Of a stretch of 64,000 bases of DNA, positions 25,860-35,217 are shown piece after piece (within the stretch, counting starts at the first letter, position 1; every line of letters starts with the position of its first letter). Where the stretch lies: positions 136,143 through 200,142 of the forward strand of contig JAYYPW010000002.1 of the NCBI GenBank assembly GCA_036128855.1, written 5' to 3'. Both the position numbers and the translations under genes were made by a program. Under the pieces are notes generated by a model that worked only from the letters and a program-made list of their open reading frames with translations, made no database searches and was not told the origin of the DNA. The DNA comes from JAYYPW01 sp036128855. GTDB taxonomy: Bacteria; Pseudomonadota; Gammaproteobacteria; Comchoanobacterales; Comchoanobacteraceae.

Positions 25860-26420
25860 ATGAAATATACTACTAGCGATATCAAGAATGGCTTAAAGAT
25901 TCTCGTCGATGGAGATCCGTGCGTAATTCTCGAAAATGAATTTGAAAAACCCGGAAAAGGACAGGCATTCACAAGAATTAAATTCAGAAACTACCGTTCT
26001 GGCAAAGTACTTGAAAAAACCTATAAATCTGGCGCATCTCTTCTCCCTGCCGATATTCAAGAGCAAACAATGACCTTCTTGTATCAAGAAAACGAATTAT
26101 TTCACTTCATGGACTCAGAAACCTACGAACAAACTACTATAGACTCAAGCGTATTAGGAAATACACAAAAGTGGATGATCGAACAAGCGTCTTATCAAAT
26201 CTTACTTTGGAATGGAGTACCAATATCAGTCACTGCAGAAAATTTTATAGAAATAGAAGTCACTGAATGCGAACCAGGAGTAAAAGGCGATACCGTGTCA
26301 GGTGCAATGAAAATGGCAACTATTGCAACTGGAACCAATATTAAAGTACCTCTTTTTATAAAAAAAGGGGACCATATAAGGGTAGATACCAGAGACGGCA
26401 GTTATGTTTCACGCGTTTAG
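25860..26420 (+). CDS. efp: elongation factor P
   Basis: EF-P relieves ribosome stalling at polyproline stretches. The 186-residue protein has the three-domain length and the tip loop EKPGKGQAF, with Lys33 in the position of the beta-lysylated Lys34 of E. coli. That loop type predicts EpmA/EpmB modification genes elsewhere in the genome. The C-terminal GDHIRVDTRDGSYVSR is canonical. It converges with a CPBP-family gene. Confidence 0.95.
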   Translation: MKYTTSDIKNGLKILVDGDPCVILENEFEKPGKGQAFTRIKFRNYRSGKVLEKTYKSGASLLPADIQEQTMTFLYQENELFHFMDSETYEQTTIDSSVLGNTQKWMIEQASYQILLWNGVPISVTAENFIEIEVTECEPGVKGDTVSGAMKMATIATGTNIKVPLFIKKGDHIRVDTRDGSYVSRV

Positions 26421-26507
26421 CTAACCAAGACTATCCAGGCCACCACCTAAATACATTTAACTAGAAAACATATTTATCAAAAAAACTCAACTTCCCTTTA
26501 TCATGTT

Positions 26508-27875
26508 TTATGAATTTGCAGATAACGGCAGCATAACGTTATGTTCTTCAGAAAGACTGGTATTGGAGGTCTGGTTTTTTGAGCTATCAGAAGATATCGA
26601 GACAGCCTTATGCTCGAGATTTCTAGAGCTTACGCCCTTTGAAACCTGTAGACCTCCATCAAGGTTTAGTGGCATACGCTTCTCTTGAGACAACGAATAC
26701 AATGCCCACAAAAACACGGGAAGACTAAACCAGATAGAAAAACCTGCAGTCATAGCTACAACAGAAAATCTTCCTGCATTAGTTTTAGTCAAGTTCATCT
26801 CAGGCTGATGACTAAAGATAGACTTAGCAGAATTTCGTACTTTAGACATCGATTTAGGCTGATACTTATCACGAATAAACGTACTAACCACCACATCGCG
26901 TAGAGCGCCATTACCTGCCCACATAATAAAATGCATTATACCTAACGATGCTGAGGCGAAAATAGGCATACCTGCAATCAAATAATAACTATCTGGCTGA
27001 GCAAAAATATTCGCTACCTGCAACATAACTATCGATAAATTATGCATTGTGTGTAGCGCAGAGGAAGCTTCTATCCCTTGGGTATAGTACGCAGTCTCTG
27101 CATATACTACGCCCATAGAAAAATAGGAGAGAAACGCCTGCCAAGGACTTAGAAGCGTAAAGGGCACCAAACCAATAAAGTGAGCGATGGAAAAAAAGAA
27201 GCCACTAGCACATAGGTAACTAGACAAGTCTTTAAAACCACCAAACTGCATCATCCTCATCAACAGTCCTCTATCCATTACTTCTTCCATCGTTGCCTGG
27301 CTCCAAACAAAAGGCGCTATTAAAACTGTCAAAGCAGTTGTAACAAAAACCACATGGACAGGAAAGAATAAAGACATCATAGACAATTGTAGCAAAAGAC
27401 ACGGCAACCAATATAACAGCGTTGTCGTAAATATAGACATATCCCATGTTTTCTTATCACTTACACTAAAATAATAACTCCAAGTTTTGTGCATCTTACC
27501 TAGAAAAGTTTCAGAGGCCATATAAGATAAGACACCCGCAAACGTCCATATAGCATATGAGAAAAACACATCAATAAGATCACCCGTTAGAAACACAGAA
27601 AACAAACTGAGCACGCTCAGTAACTGCAACAAATAAAATAACAAGTGCGTTGATGCTGCAGAAAGAATACCTCGAAAGGCAAAGTCCATGAGTACAACTT
27701 TCTTTGTCAAGTCTAGCCAAGAACTTATTGAACGATCCGCAGCGTGTTGTTGCGAACCTTGTAAACAACCTTCCCGCTGACCCTTGTCTACCAAACTCGA
27801 ATTATCAACCTCAGATTGATATTTTTGTTTATCTTGTGATACTACGACAGGTCCACTTTGCCTTACTTCACCCAT
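26508..27875 (-). CDS. divergent CPBP-family intramembrane protease-like protein
   Basis: A 455-residue membrane protein. Its middle carries the CPBP motifs in order and spacing: MEEVMDR (Glu197, Glu198, Arg202), FSIAH (Phe228 to His232) and HTMHN (His275 to Asn279), each in a predicted helix. About eight hydrophobic segments span 70-350. The N-terminal 55 residues and the C-terminal 70 are soluble, charged and low-complexity, which is atypical and may give cytoplasmic interaction surfaces. It is unrelated in architecture to the large CPBP protein at 4.2 kb. A shared 20-base motif lies upstream (27931-27950). Confidence 0.65.
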   Translation of the reverse strand: MGEVRQSGPVVVSQDKQKYQSEVDNSSLVDKGQREGCLQGSQQHAADRSISSWLDLTKKVVLMDFAFRGILSAASTHLLFYLLQLLSVLSLFSVFLTGDLIDVFFSYAIWTFAGVLSYMASETFLGKMHKTWSYYFSVSDKKTWDMSIFTTTLLYWLPCLLLQLSMMSLFFPVHVVFVTTALTVLIAPFVWSQATMEEVMDRGLLMRMMQFGGFKDLSSYLCASGFFFSIAHFIGLVPFTLLSPWQAFLSYFSMGVVYAETAYYTQGIEASSALHTMHNLSIVMLQVANIFAQPDSYYLIAGMPIFASASLGIMHFIMWAGNGALRDVVVSTFIRDKYQPKSMSKVRNSAKSIFSHQPEMNLTKTNAGRFSVVAMTAGFSIWFSLPVFLWALYSLSQEKRMPLNLDGGLQVSKGVSSRNLEHKAVSISSDSSKNQTSNTSLSEEHNVMLPLSANS

Positions 27876-28133
27876 TTGTTTACTCCTCGAAGTCTCTTTA
27901 ATAAGATGACTTTATTTTATTCTAATAAAATACCACAAAAGGCACCAATTTATTAGATGTATTATTATCAGTTAGTTTCTAATATATCTTAGGTTGATTT
28001 GTTTCTCAAGAATACCATGTGAAATAATACTACCAAATACTTGCATGAAAAACAACAACTTAAAAAAACAACCTGCTTATTTACGTATTGATAGCGTGTA
28101 GAGATTATAAAAAAAATAGTGTATAATCAAAAG

Positions 28134-28496
28134 ATGAGTGAAACTAAATTATTAAATATCACTGCTTCTGCTGCAGAAAAAGTACACAATCTAAAAACGC
28201 AAGAGCAAAACATGAGCCTTCTACTACGCATCTCGATTACCGGAGGTGGTTGCCACGGGTTCCAATATAAATTCGCCTTCGAGGACCAAGCAAGAGATGA
28301 TGACTTTAGCTTTAGTAAATCTCTCGAAGATAACGCACATAATGAAAGTGTGACAATCATTATAGACCCTATCAGCTTGGGATACCTTCGTGGCTCCGAA
28401 GTAGATTACTTACAAGATGCAAAGGGAGATCGTTTTATAATCCGCAACCCAAATGCCAGTACTACTTGCGGTTGCGATAGATCTTTTACGACCTAA
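28134..28496 (+). CDS. erpA: A-type iron-sulfur carrier (ErpA/IscA family)
   Basis: The 120-residue protein delivers [Fe-S] clusters to apo-proteins. The three cluster-ligand cysteines are Cys40 in GGGCHGFQY and Cys112/Cys114 in TTCGCDRSF. It stands alone rather than in an isc operon, which favours ErpA. The ATG at 28134 is preferred to the in-frame GTG at 28119. A TATAAT six bases before the ATG would make a leaderless start if used, but no matching -35 is visible. The gene overlaps the 3' end of engB by four bases. Confidence 0.88.
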   Translation: MSETKLLNITASAAEKVHNLKTQEQNMSLLLRISITGGGCHGFQYKFAFEDQARDDDFSFSKSLEDNAHNESVTIIIDPISLGYLRGSEVDYLQDAKGDRFIIRNPNASTTCGCDRSFTT

Positions 28497-29092
28497 AGTT
28501 TATCTTTTAAATAAACCAGCAATGGTTCTAAGCCCAACTTTTTCTGAGCAGACACAAGACTGACCTGAACATTCATACCTATATGGTGACAATAGTTGAA
28601 AACTTTTCTTTGCGTTTCAACCTGTTTACCATAACCAAGCGCATCCTTCTTGTTCAACACCACCCATGTTGGTACGTCGTGTGCATGTAAAAAATCAAGC
28701 CAAACAATATCTTGCTCTTGCAGTGGGTGACGTATGTCCATCAGCAAAACCACCAAGCCCAAACATTTCCGCGTTGTGATATACTGCTCTAACAAAAGAC
28801 GCCAACGCGCAGATTCAGGCTTAGCAACGCGTGCAAAACCATAGCCCGGCGCATCAACGAGCCGCTTACCCTCTTCTAAAAGAAATACATTTAAAAAGCG
28901 GGTTCTACCAGGCGTTTTACTCGTTTGCGCGAGAGACTTCTGGCCACAAATAGCGTTAATAAAGGAAGATTTACCAACATTGGAACGACCTAGCATCATA
29001 ACCTCTCGACCTACATCACTTGGTAAATCATGTATCTTTGGAGCGCTAAGCAAAAATGAAGCCTGTCTGTATGGCTCAATAGACTGATTCAT
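28493..29092 (-). CDS. engB: ribosome-biogenesis GTPase EngB/YsxC
   Basis: A 199-residue small GTPase needed for large-subunit assembly. G1 GRSNVGKSS, the G2 region KTPGRTRFLN, G3 DAPGYGFA and G4 NKKD are all present. The ATG at 29092 is used; the frame is open further, but only into the aldolase gene. The start lies inside the last 17 bases of fba, so translation is probably coupled to it. Confidence 0.93.
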   Translation of the reverse strand: MNQSIEPYRQASFLLSAPKIHDLPSDVGREVMMLGRSNVGKSSFINAICGQKSLAQTSKTPGRTRFLNVFLLEEGKRLVDAPGYGFARVAKPESARWRLLLEQYITTRKCLGLVVLLMDIRHPLQEQDIVWLDFLHAHDVPTWVVLNKKDALGYGKQVETQRKVFNYCHHIGMNVQVSLVSAQKKLGLEPLLVYLKDKL

Positions 29093-30149
29093 GAGATGCA
29101 GTCTCTGCTGTAGAAGTATATAAATCTGCCATAGCATCTAAAGGGATAGGCTTAATTTTCTCTGCATGGCCACTACAACCAAAAGCTTCGAAACGTGCTT
29201 CACAGACAGACTGCATTGCCTTAATTGACTCGGAGAGATACTTGCGTGGATCAAAAACAGATGGGTTTTCAGCCAGGTATTGCCTAATTGCTGCGGTAGC
29301 AGCTAAACGCAAGTCTGTGTCAATATTCACCTTGCGCACACCATGACGAATCCCCTCTTGAATTTGTGCAAGTGGTACACCATAGGTCGGGCTCATGGCG
29401 CCCCCAAATTGATTAATCTGCGTTAGGAGTTCTTGTGGAACACTAGAAGAACCATGCATGACTAGGTGAACATTCGGTATTTTAGCATGTATTTCCTTAA
29501 TACGAGATATAGCTAAAACCTGATCAGTCGGCGGCCGAGTAAACTTGTAAGCTCCATGACTCGTACCAATAGCAATTGCTAATGCATCCACACCTGTTTT
29601 TTGGACAAAATCACAGGCTTCCTTAGGATCGGTAAGCATTTGCTCTTGCGCTAACTTACCTTCAGCACCCGAGCCATCTTCTTCCCCAGCAAAACCAGTT
29701 TCTAAAGAACCCAAGCAACCCAACTCACCTTCTACAGAAACACCGCAAGCATGTGCCATTTGTACCACCTGCCTGGTTACCCCAACGTTATACTCATAAG
29801 AAGCTGGGGTTTTCATATCTGCTTGCAAAGAGCCATCCATCATAACCGAAGTAAAGCCTAACTGTATTGAGCGCTGACACACTGCAGGACTAGCACCATG
29901 ATCTTGATGCAAACAGACAGGAATCTCAGGCCACTCTTCACATGCAGCTAAAATTAAAGCACGCACAAAAGCTGGACCTGCATATTTTCGAGCACCTGCT
30001 GATGCTTGTAAAATTACAGGACTACGCGTAGCCTGTGCAGCTTGCATGATAGCACGTACTTGTTCGAGATTATTGACATTGAACGCTGGCATACCAAATT
30101 GGTATTCAGCAGCATAGTCGAGTAATTGTTTTAGAGAAATCAAGGCCAT
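29076..30149 (-). CDS. fba: fructose-bisphosphate aldolase, class II
   Basis: This zinc aldolase cleaves fructose-1,6-bisphosphate in glycolysis and makes it in gluconeogenesis. The zinc-binding CLHQDHG, VMMDGS, VEGELG and VMHGSSSVP are readable. The 357-residue length fits the CbbA-like subgroup rather than the E. coli FbaA type. The ATG at 30149 gives the family N-terminus MALISLKQLLDYA; an upstream in-frame start would overlap the promoter. Together with pckA it supports a gluconeogenic route. Confidence 0.93.
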   Translation of the reverse strand: MALISLKQLLDYAAEYQFGMPAFNVNNLEQVRAIMQAAQATRSPVILQASAGARKYAGPAFVRALILAACEEWPEIPVCLHQDHGASPAVCQRSIQLGFTSVMMDGSLQADMKTPASYEYNVGVTRQVVQMAHACGVSVEGELGCLGSLETGFAGEEDGSGAEGKLAQEQMLTDPKEACDFVQKTGVDALAIAIGTSHGAYKFTRPPTDQVLAISRIKEIHAKIPNVHLVMHGSSSVPQELLTQINQFGGAMSPTYGVPLAQIQEGIRHGVRKVNIDTDLRLAATAAIRQYLAENPSVFDPRKYLSESIKAMQSVCEARFEAFGCSGHAEKIKPIPLDAMADLYTSTAETASHESVY

Positions 30150-30176
30150 ATAGTGTATAGATAACAATAAATTCAC

Positions 30177-30205
30177 ATAGTACACATTGACTATATATCT
30201 TGCAA
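30177..30205 (-). promoter_or_regulatory. promoter of fba-engB
   Basis: Minus strand: TTGCAA (30205-30200), 17 bases, TACTAT (30182-30177), 27 bases before the fba ATG. Confidence 0.55.
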
Positions 30206-30275
30206 GTTTCAGCCAGAAATCATGGACTTTATTTGTTTAAGAGAGTAACATGGCTCTTTTAGAATAGAACTTAAA

Positions 30276-30584
30276 ATGTCAACTAACCTCATAGCAGCAA
30301 TTTTAATCGGTTTTTTGTGTGCCAAAACTATATCAATGACCCACACCCTCATACTGAAAAATGCATTATTACAAAATCATCCACACACACAGTTTGTATC
30401 TCTTATTCTATGCCAAGTTGCCAAGATAGTTATCTTTTCTAGCTTTTCATTATCAATCCTTTACTGGAATAAAGATTTGTTCATTAGTTTCTTGCTCGCA
30501 AGCACACTACAAATCATAACAAAAAGTGTTATAGAAAAATTGGTTAAACCTCGAAAAATACTAGATATGGACTTAGCAAGTTAA
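30276..30584 (+). CDS. AtpI-like small membrane protein
   Basis: A 102-residue protein with three or four hydrophobic segments at the place atpI occupies in gammaproteobacterial ATP synthase operons. AtpI helps assemble the c-ring or carries Mg2+/Ca2+. Sequence similarity to AtpI is weak by eye, so the call rests on size, hydrophobicity and position. It precedes atpB by 88 bases. Confidence 0.55.
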   Translation: MSTNLIAAILIGFLCAKTISMTHTLILKNALLQNHPHTQFVSLILCQVAKIVIFSSFSLSILYWNKDLFISFLLASTLQIITKSVIEKLVKPRKILDMDLAS

Positions 30585-30672
30585 TTAAGCAGAGCTTAAC
30601 CAGAAAAGGATATTGCACACTCTTAGCAAAAGTGGTAATTTTACTACAACAAAACGTCTAATAAAGAAATTT

Positions 30673-31464
30673 ATGGCCTCAACAGTCTCTACAGCAACCG
30701 AATATATAAAACACCATATGGTCCACTTGGAGTATAATTTACTCACAGGCGAGCTTGGTAATGGGGGATTTTGGACGCTTCACTTAGATACCATTTTCTT
30801 TTCTGTCGTGCTCGGCATACTTTTTGTATGCTTCTTCGCATACATTGCACAAAGCGCAACCGTGCGGACACCTAGCAATATCCAATGCTCCATCGAGGCT
30901 ATTTACGAATTCGTAAACCAACAAATCGTTGATTGCCTCAACGTGGAGGACACATCCATTGGTGCACTGTCCTTGACCATTTTTGTTTGGGTGTTTCTTA
31001 TGAACTTCATGGATCTAATTCCTGTTGATTTGTTTCCCGTCATTGCCTCACATATGGGCATCCCATACCTAAGAGCAGTCCCCACTGCAGACTTGAACAT
31101 GACATTTGCATTGAGTGGAGCCGTTTTTTTACTTATTTACGCTTACGCAATCAAATTTAACGGATTTTTCGGATGGATAAAAGAGGTTATTTGTGAACCT
31201 TTTGGCATTTTGTTTTTCCCCGTTAATATTATAAAACACTTGATAGCAGATTTTGCTAGACCTGTTTCGCTTTCTCTACGTTTGTTTGGTAATATCTACG
31301 CAGGCGAAATCGTATTCATTCTAATAGCATTAACTCCAGCGACTATGCAATGGTTGTTTGCCGGGGCATGGCTAGGTTTTCATTTATTTGTTATCACGAT
31401 ACAAGCCTTTATTTTCATGATGCTTACCATCGTGTATATTAGTTTAACCAAACATGAGCACTAA
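30673..31464 (+). CDS. atpB: ATP synthase F0 subunit a
   Basis: Subunit a forms the proton half-channels against the c-ring. The 263-residue protein has five to six membrane helices and the essential arginine in SLSLRLFGNIYAGE. An in-frame non-ATG start at 30613 is possible, but the ATG at 30673 gives the family N-terminus. It is the first canonical gene of atpBEFHAGDC. Confidence 0.94.
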   Translation: MASTVSTATEYIKHHMVHLEYNLLTGELGNGGFWTLHLDTIFFSVVLGILFVCFFAYIAQSATVRTPSNIQCSIEAIYEFVNQQIVDCLNVEDTSIGALSLTIFVWVFLMNFMDLIPVDLFPVIASHMGIPYLRAVPTADLNMTFALSGAVFLLIYAYAIKFNGFFGWIKEVICEPFGILFFPVNIIKHLIADFARPVSLSLRLFGNIYAGEIVFILIALTPATMQWLFAGAWLGFHLFVITIQAFIFMMLTIVYISLTKHEH

Positions 31465-31478
31465 TTAAGGAGAAACAC

Positions 31479-31778
31479 ATGAGTATTATTGCTGAAATCA
31501 CCGCAGTACAGACTGCCACCGTTTACGGTGTATCACTAATCATCAGTGCAGGAGCTATAGGCACAGCGATAGGTTTTGCTATGCTAGGTAGTAAGTTTCT
31601 GGAATCTACTGCACGTCAACCAGAAATAGCCCCTATGCTACTAACTCGTATGTTTATGGTTGCAGCGTTATTGGATGGTGTTACGATGATAGGTATTGGT
31701 CTTAGCCTATACTTTAGTCTAGCTAACCCCTTCATTAGTGCGTTAATTACAGCACATAGTCAATTAGCAGGAATGTAG
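31479..31778 (+). CDS. atpE: ATP synthase F0 subunit c
   Basis: The c-ring subunit: two membrane helices joined by the polar loop ARQPE, with the ion-carrying Asp66 in ALLDGVTMIG. No sodium-type glutamate is present, so proton coupling is expected. At 99 residues it is longer than E. coli c (79), with about five extra residues at the N-terminus and the rest at the C-terminus (AHSQLAGM). AAGGAG precedes the ATG at good spacing. Confidence 0.95.
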   Translation: MSIIAEITAVQTATVYGVSLIISAGAIGTAIGFAMLGSKFLESTARQPEIAPMLLTRMFMVAALLDGVTMIGIGLSLYFSLANPFISALITAHSQLAGM

Positions 31779-31785
31779 TCAATCC

Positions 31786-32265
31786 ATGAATATCAATGCT
31801 ACCCTATTAGTCGAGGTTGTCATATTTATCACCTTTGTGATGATAACTATGCGCTATATTTGGCCACCTTTGACCAAAATCATAGAAGAACGTAAAACTT
31901 TGATTGAACAGGGTATAAAAAATTCAGAAGAAGCAAAAGAAACCTTGGAAGATGCCAAGCAAAACGCTGAACACATTATTCATGTAGCTAAAGAACGAGC
32001 TTATCAAATCATCTCTGAAGCACGTAAAGAAGCAAGTGATATCGTGATACATGGTAAAGAACAAATTGCTATAGCAAGAAGAAAGAGCGAAATTGAACTA
32101 GAAGCAGAAACTACACATAAAATTAACTTGGCAAGAAAAACACTGCATAAAGAAGTCACAAAAATGACTTTCAGCCTATGTGAAAAAGTTTTGATGGAAA
32201 GTAAACTCAACGATAAACTACAGTCCAACATTTTAGACACCTATGCAAACCAGGACATCACATAA
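31786..32265 (+). CDS. atpF: ATP synthase F0 subunit b
   Basis: The 159-residue stator subunit has one N-terminal membrane helix (about 6-26) followed by a long charged coiled coil, the typical layout. Its stop shares a base with the atpH ATG (TAATG). The sequence itself diverges from E. coli; position and architecture make the call. Confidence 0.92.
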   Translation: MNINATLLVEVVIFITFVMITMRYIWPPLTKIIEERKTLIEQGIKNSEEAKETLEDAKQNAEHIIHVAKERAYQIISEARKEASDIVIHGKEQIAIARRKSEIELEAETTHKINLARKTLHKEVTKMTFSLCEKVLMESKLNDKLQSNILDTYANQDIT

Positions 32266-32789
32266 TGTATTTCGCACTTGCATCAAATTACGCTGAATCC
32301 TTGTATGAGTCCGATTGCAACTGTCAAAACGCACTTAATGTACTTGCCGTAGCAAGTCAAGATTCTAGCTGCAAGCAACTTCTTTATCACCCAGATAGCT
32401 CAAAAGAAACTATACTTGCATTTCTCTGTAGTCTTACTCAAATAACAGATGCCCTGGGAAATTTTTTACATGTTCTTGTAGAAAAAAAGAGATTAGGACT
32501 TCTACCAGAAATTGCTGAAGCCTATCGACAAACCAATTTTTCAAAAAAAAACATTATTCCAGTTACAGTTAAATCAGCTAAAAGTCTCAAGGCAACAGAT
32601 AAAAAGAAAGTACTCAATATTCTCGAGCATGTTCTTGACAAAAACAGCATAGCACAAATACATTACAGCATTGATAAGTCCCTACTTGCATCATTACAAA
32701 TACAATACCACCACAATGTCATCGATCTATCCCTCAAAGGGCAACTTGATGAGCTTAAAAATCAGATTCTAGGAGTTGAATATGAGTGA
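32265..32789 (+). CDS. atpH: ATP synthase F1 subunit delta
   Basis: The 174-residue delta subunit joins the b stalk to the alpha3beta3 head. The N-terminal ALASNYAESLYE and the family-typical LLVEKKRLGLLPEI-like stretch (HVLVEKKRLGLLPEIAE) are visible. It overlaps atpA by eight bases. Confidence 0.92.
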   Translation: MYFALASNYAESLYESDCNCQNALNVLAVASQDSSCKQLLYHPDSSKETILAFLCSLTQITDALGNFLHVLVEKKRLGLLPEIAEAYRQTNFSKKNIIPVTVKSAKSLKATDKKKVLNILEHVLDKNSIAQIHYSIDKSLLASLQIQYHHNVIDLSLKGQLDELKNQILGVEYE

Positions 32790-34320
32790 AATTAATACTG
32801 CTGAAATCAAAAGCATAATTGAACAAAAAATACAAACCTTCCAAGCACCTGCTAAACATGTTAATCAGGGTACTATAATCAGTATTCAAGACGGCATTAT
32901 CCAGATTTATGGCCTTAACGAAGTAATGTCGGGTGAAATGATAGATTGTGGCTCTAACTGCTTTGCTATTGCGTTAAATTTAGAAAAAGACGTTGTAGGA
33001 GCAGTTGTACTAGGACCTTATAGCCATCTACAAGAAGGCCAAATAGTTAAAACTACTGGACGTGTATTAGAAGTACCGACCGGTGCAAGCTTATTAGGTA
33101 GAGTGGTAGACGCACTTGGGAATCCTATTGATGGCCTTGGCATCATCGCACAAACTCAAAGCGAACCTATAGAGAAAATTGCCCCTGGAGTTATACATCG
33201 CCAATCTGTCACAGAGCCTCTACAAACAGGAATCACAGCCATTGACTCCATGACACCTATCGGAAGAGGCCAAAGAGAGCTTATTATTGGCGATCGTCAA
33301 ACTGGAAAAACTAGTATAGCCATCGATACAATTATTAATCAAAAAGATACAGGCGTGAAATGCATCTACGTCGCGATTGGTCAAAAAGCATCCTCTGTTG
33401 CACAACTTGTGCAAACCTTAAAAGAACATGATGCACTCAAACATACTATTATTGTATCTGCAAGTGCAGCAGATACAGCTTCATTACAATACATAGCTCC
33501 CTATTCTGGTTGCACTATGGGCGAATTTTTTCGTGACCGCGGTGAAGACGCTCTAATTATCTACGATGATTTAAGTAAACATGCTGTAGCTTACAGGCAA
33601 ATTGCACTATTACTTAGACGTCCTCCTGGCCGTGAAGCTTTTCCTGGAGATATTTTTTATCTTCACTCACGTCTTTTAGAGCGAGCTGCACGTGTTAATA
33701 CCGATTACATTCGTGATAAAACCCAAGGTAAAGTACAAGATAAAACAGGGTCCTTAACTGCATTACCCATTGTTGAGACACAAGCAGGTGATGTATCTGC
33801 CTTTGTACCAACCAACGTTATTTCTATTACCGACGGCCAAATATTCCTCGATACTGACTTATTCAATGCTGGCTGTAGGCCTGCAATCAACTCAGGGTTG
33901 TCCGTATCGCGTGTAGGCGGTGCAGCACAAACTAAAATAATTAAGAAATTAGGCGGCGGCGTACGTATCTCTTTAGCACAATTTAGAGAACTAGAAGCAT
34001 TCTCACAATTCGCTTCAGACTTAGACGATACCACTAAGAAACAGTTACATAAAGGTCAAGTAATCACAGAACTTATGAAACAAGGGCTATATAACCCTCT
34101 ATCTGTTGCAGAAATGGCCATCATACTTCTTTTAGGTGACAAAAACATTTTAGCAGAAACTGAGACACACAAGGTATACGAACTTGCTGAGCGATTAAGA
34201 TCACATTTGCGTAGCAATCACAAAGATATCCTAGATAAAATAAATAAGAACCCAGTAATTGACGAGCAACTGATCGAAAAATGTACAACAATTTTATCTG
34301 ACTATATTCAAGGAAACTAG
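32782..34320 (+). CDS. atpA: ATP synthase F1 subunit alpha
   Basis: The 512-residue regulatory nucleotide-binding subunit has the P-loop GDRQTGKTS and the DELSD-loop-side segment IYDDLSKHAVAYRQ, then RRPPGREAFPGDIFYLHSR, nearly identical to gammaproteobacterial alpha. The ATG at 32782 follows AGGAG by six bases, better than the in-frame TTG at 32776. Confidence 0.97.
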   Translation: MSEINTAEIKSIIEQKIQTFQAPAKHVNQGTIISIQDGIIQIYGLNEVMSGEMIDCGSNCFAIALNLEKDVVGAVVLGPYSHLQEGQIVKTTGRVLEVPTGASLLGRVVDALGNPIDGLGIIAQTQSEPIEKIAPGVIHRQSVTEPLQTGITAIDSMTPIGRGQRELIIGDRQTGKTSIAIDTIINQKDTGVKCIYVAIGQKASSVAQLVQTLKEHDALKHTIIVSASAADTASLQYIAPYSGCTMGEFFRDRGEDALIIYDDLSKHAVAYRQIALLLRRPPGREAFPGDIFYLHSRLLERAARVNTDYIRDKTQGKVQDKTGSLTALPIVETQAGDVSAFVPTNVISITDGQIFLDTDLFNAGCRPAINSGLSVSRVGGAAQTKIIKKLGGGVRISLAQFRELEAFSQFASDLDDTTKKQLHKGQVITELMKQGLYNPLSVAEMAIILLLGDKNILAETETHKVYELAERLRSHLRSNHKDILDKINKNPVIDEQLIEKCTTILSDYIQGN

Positions 34321-34334
34321 CCAGTAGGTAAAAT

Positions 34335-35201
34335 ATGAGACAAATTCAAGATATAAAAAAACTCAAAAAGAGCACTCAGAAAACGGCTAAAATCACGCAT
34401 GCAATGCAATTAGTGTCGGCAAGCAAACTCAATAAAACACAAGAAAATAAGGATCGTAGCAAAGAATATAGTAAAAAAATAAGAGAAGTCGTTGGCCATA
34501 TCTCTAGTGGAACACAAACTGTCACACACCCTTACATACAAGGCTTCCCAGTCACACAAACTATTTGTATTATTGTTACAAGTACAGATAGAGGACTATG
34601 TGGCAACCTTAATACAAGTTTATTCAAAAAGGTTTTAGAGTCCATCTATAGCTGGCAAAGAGATAATATAGTAGTTGAAATAGCAACAATAGGAAAAAAA
34701 GCACGGCATTTCTTCGAGAAGCTTGGTTTCCCAATCGTAGCACACGCTGAAAACCTAACCGATATTCCAAAGCTTGAATCCATATTAAATATCATACAGA
34801 TTAGCACCAATAAGTTTAAAGCTACCGCAGTGCAAGAGTTACATATCTTCTATAACCAATTTGTCAATACTATGACACAATCTCCAGTTGGTGAGCAGGT
34901 CCTACCTGTGGTAAAACTTCCTGTTGCAGAAAAATCCTACAGATCAGAATACGAATATGAGCCAGACGCTAAAAGCGTTTTATTCACCGCATTAGATAGA
35001 TACATCCAGTCTATAATATACCAAGCGGTAGTTGAGAATATAGCAAGCGAACAAGCTGCACGCATGCTTGCCATGAAAAATGCAACCGATAACGCCAAAG
35101 GCATCATTCATGAACTAAATCTTGCCTACAACAAAGCCCGTCAAGCACTTATCACCAGTGAGATAGCTGAGATTGTTGCAGGTGCGGAAGCATTGAATTA
35201 A
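34335..35201 (+). CDS. atpG: ATP synthase F1 subunit gamma
   Basis: The 288-residue rotor shaft. The N-terminal helix RQIQDIKKLKKSTQKTAKIT with AMQLVSASK, the central TDRGLCGNLN, and the C-terminal helix (KNATDNAKGIIHELNLAYNK) are all characteristic. Standard position between atpA and atpD. Confidence 0.95.
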   Translation: MRQIQDIKKLKKSTQKTAKITHAMQLVSASKLNKTQENKDRSKEYSKKIREVVGHISSGTQTVTHPYIQGFPVTQTICIIVTSTDRGLCGNLNTSLFKKVLESIYSWQRDNIVVEIATIGKKARHFFEKLGFPIVAHAENLTDIPKLESILNIIQISTNKFKATAVQELHIFYNQFVNTMTQSPVGEQVLPVVKLPVAEKSYRSEYEYEPDAKSVLFTALDRYIQSIIYQAVVENIASEQAARMLAMKNATDNAKGIIHELNLAYNKARQALITSEIAEIVAGAEALN

Positions 35202-35217
35202 ACCGAAGGAGTACATC

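Noticed and set aside
28122..28127. TATAAT six bases before the erpA ATG as a promoter
   Set aside because: No acceptable -35 at 16-18 bases upstream, and the transcript would be leaderless; left unannotated.
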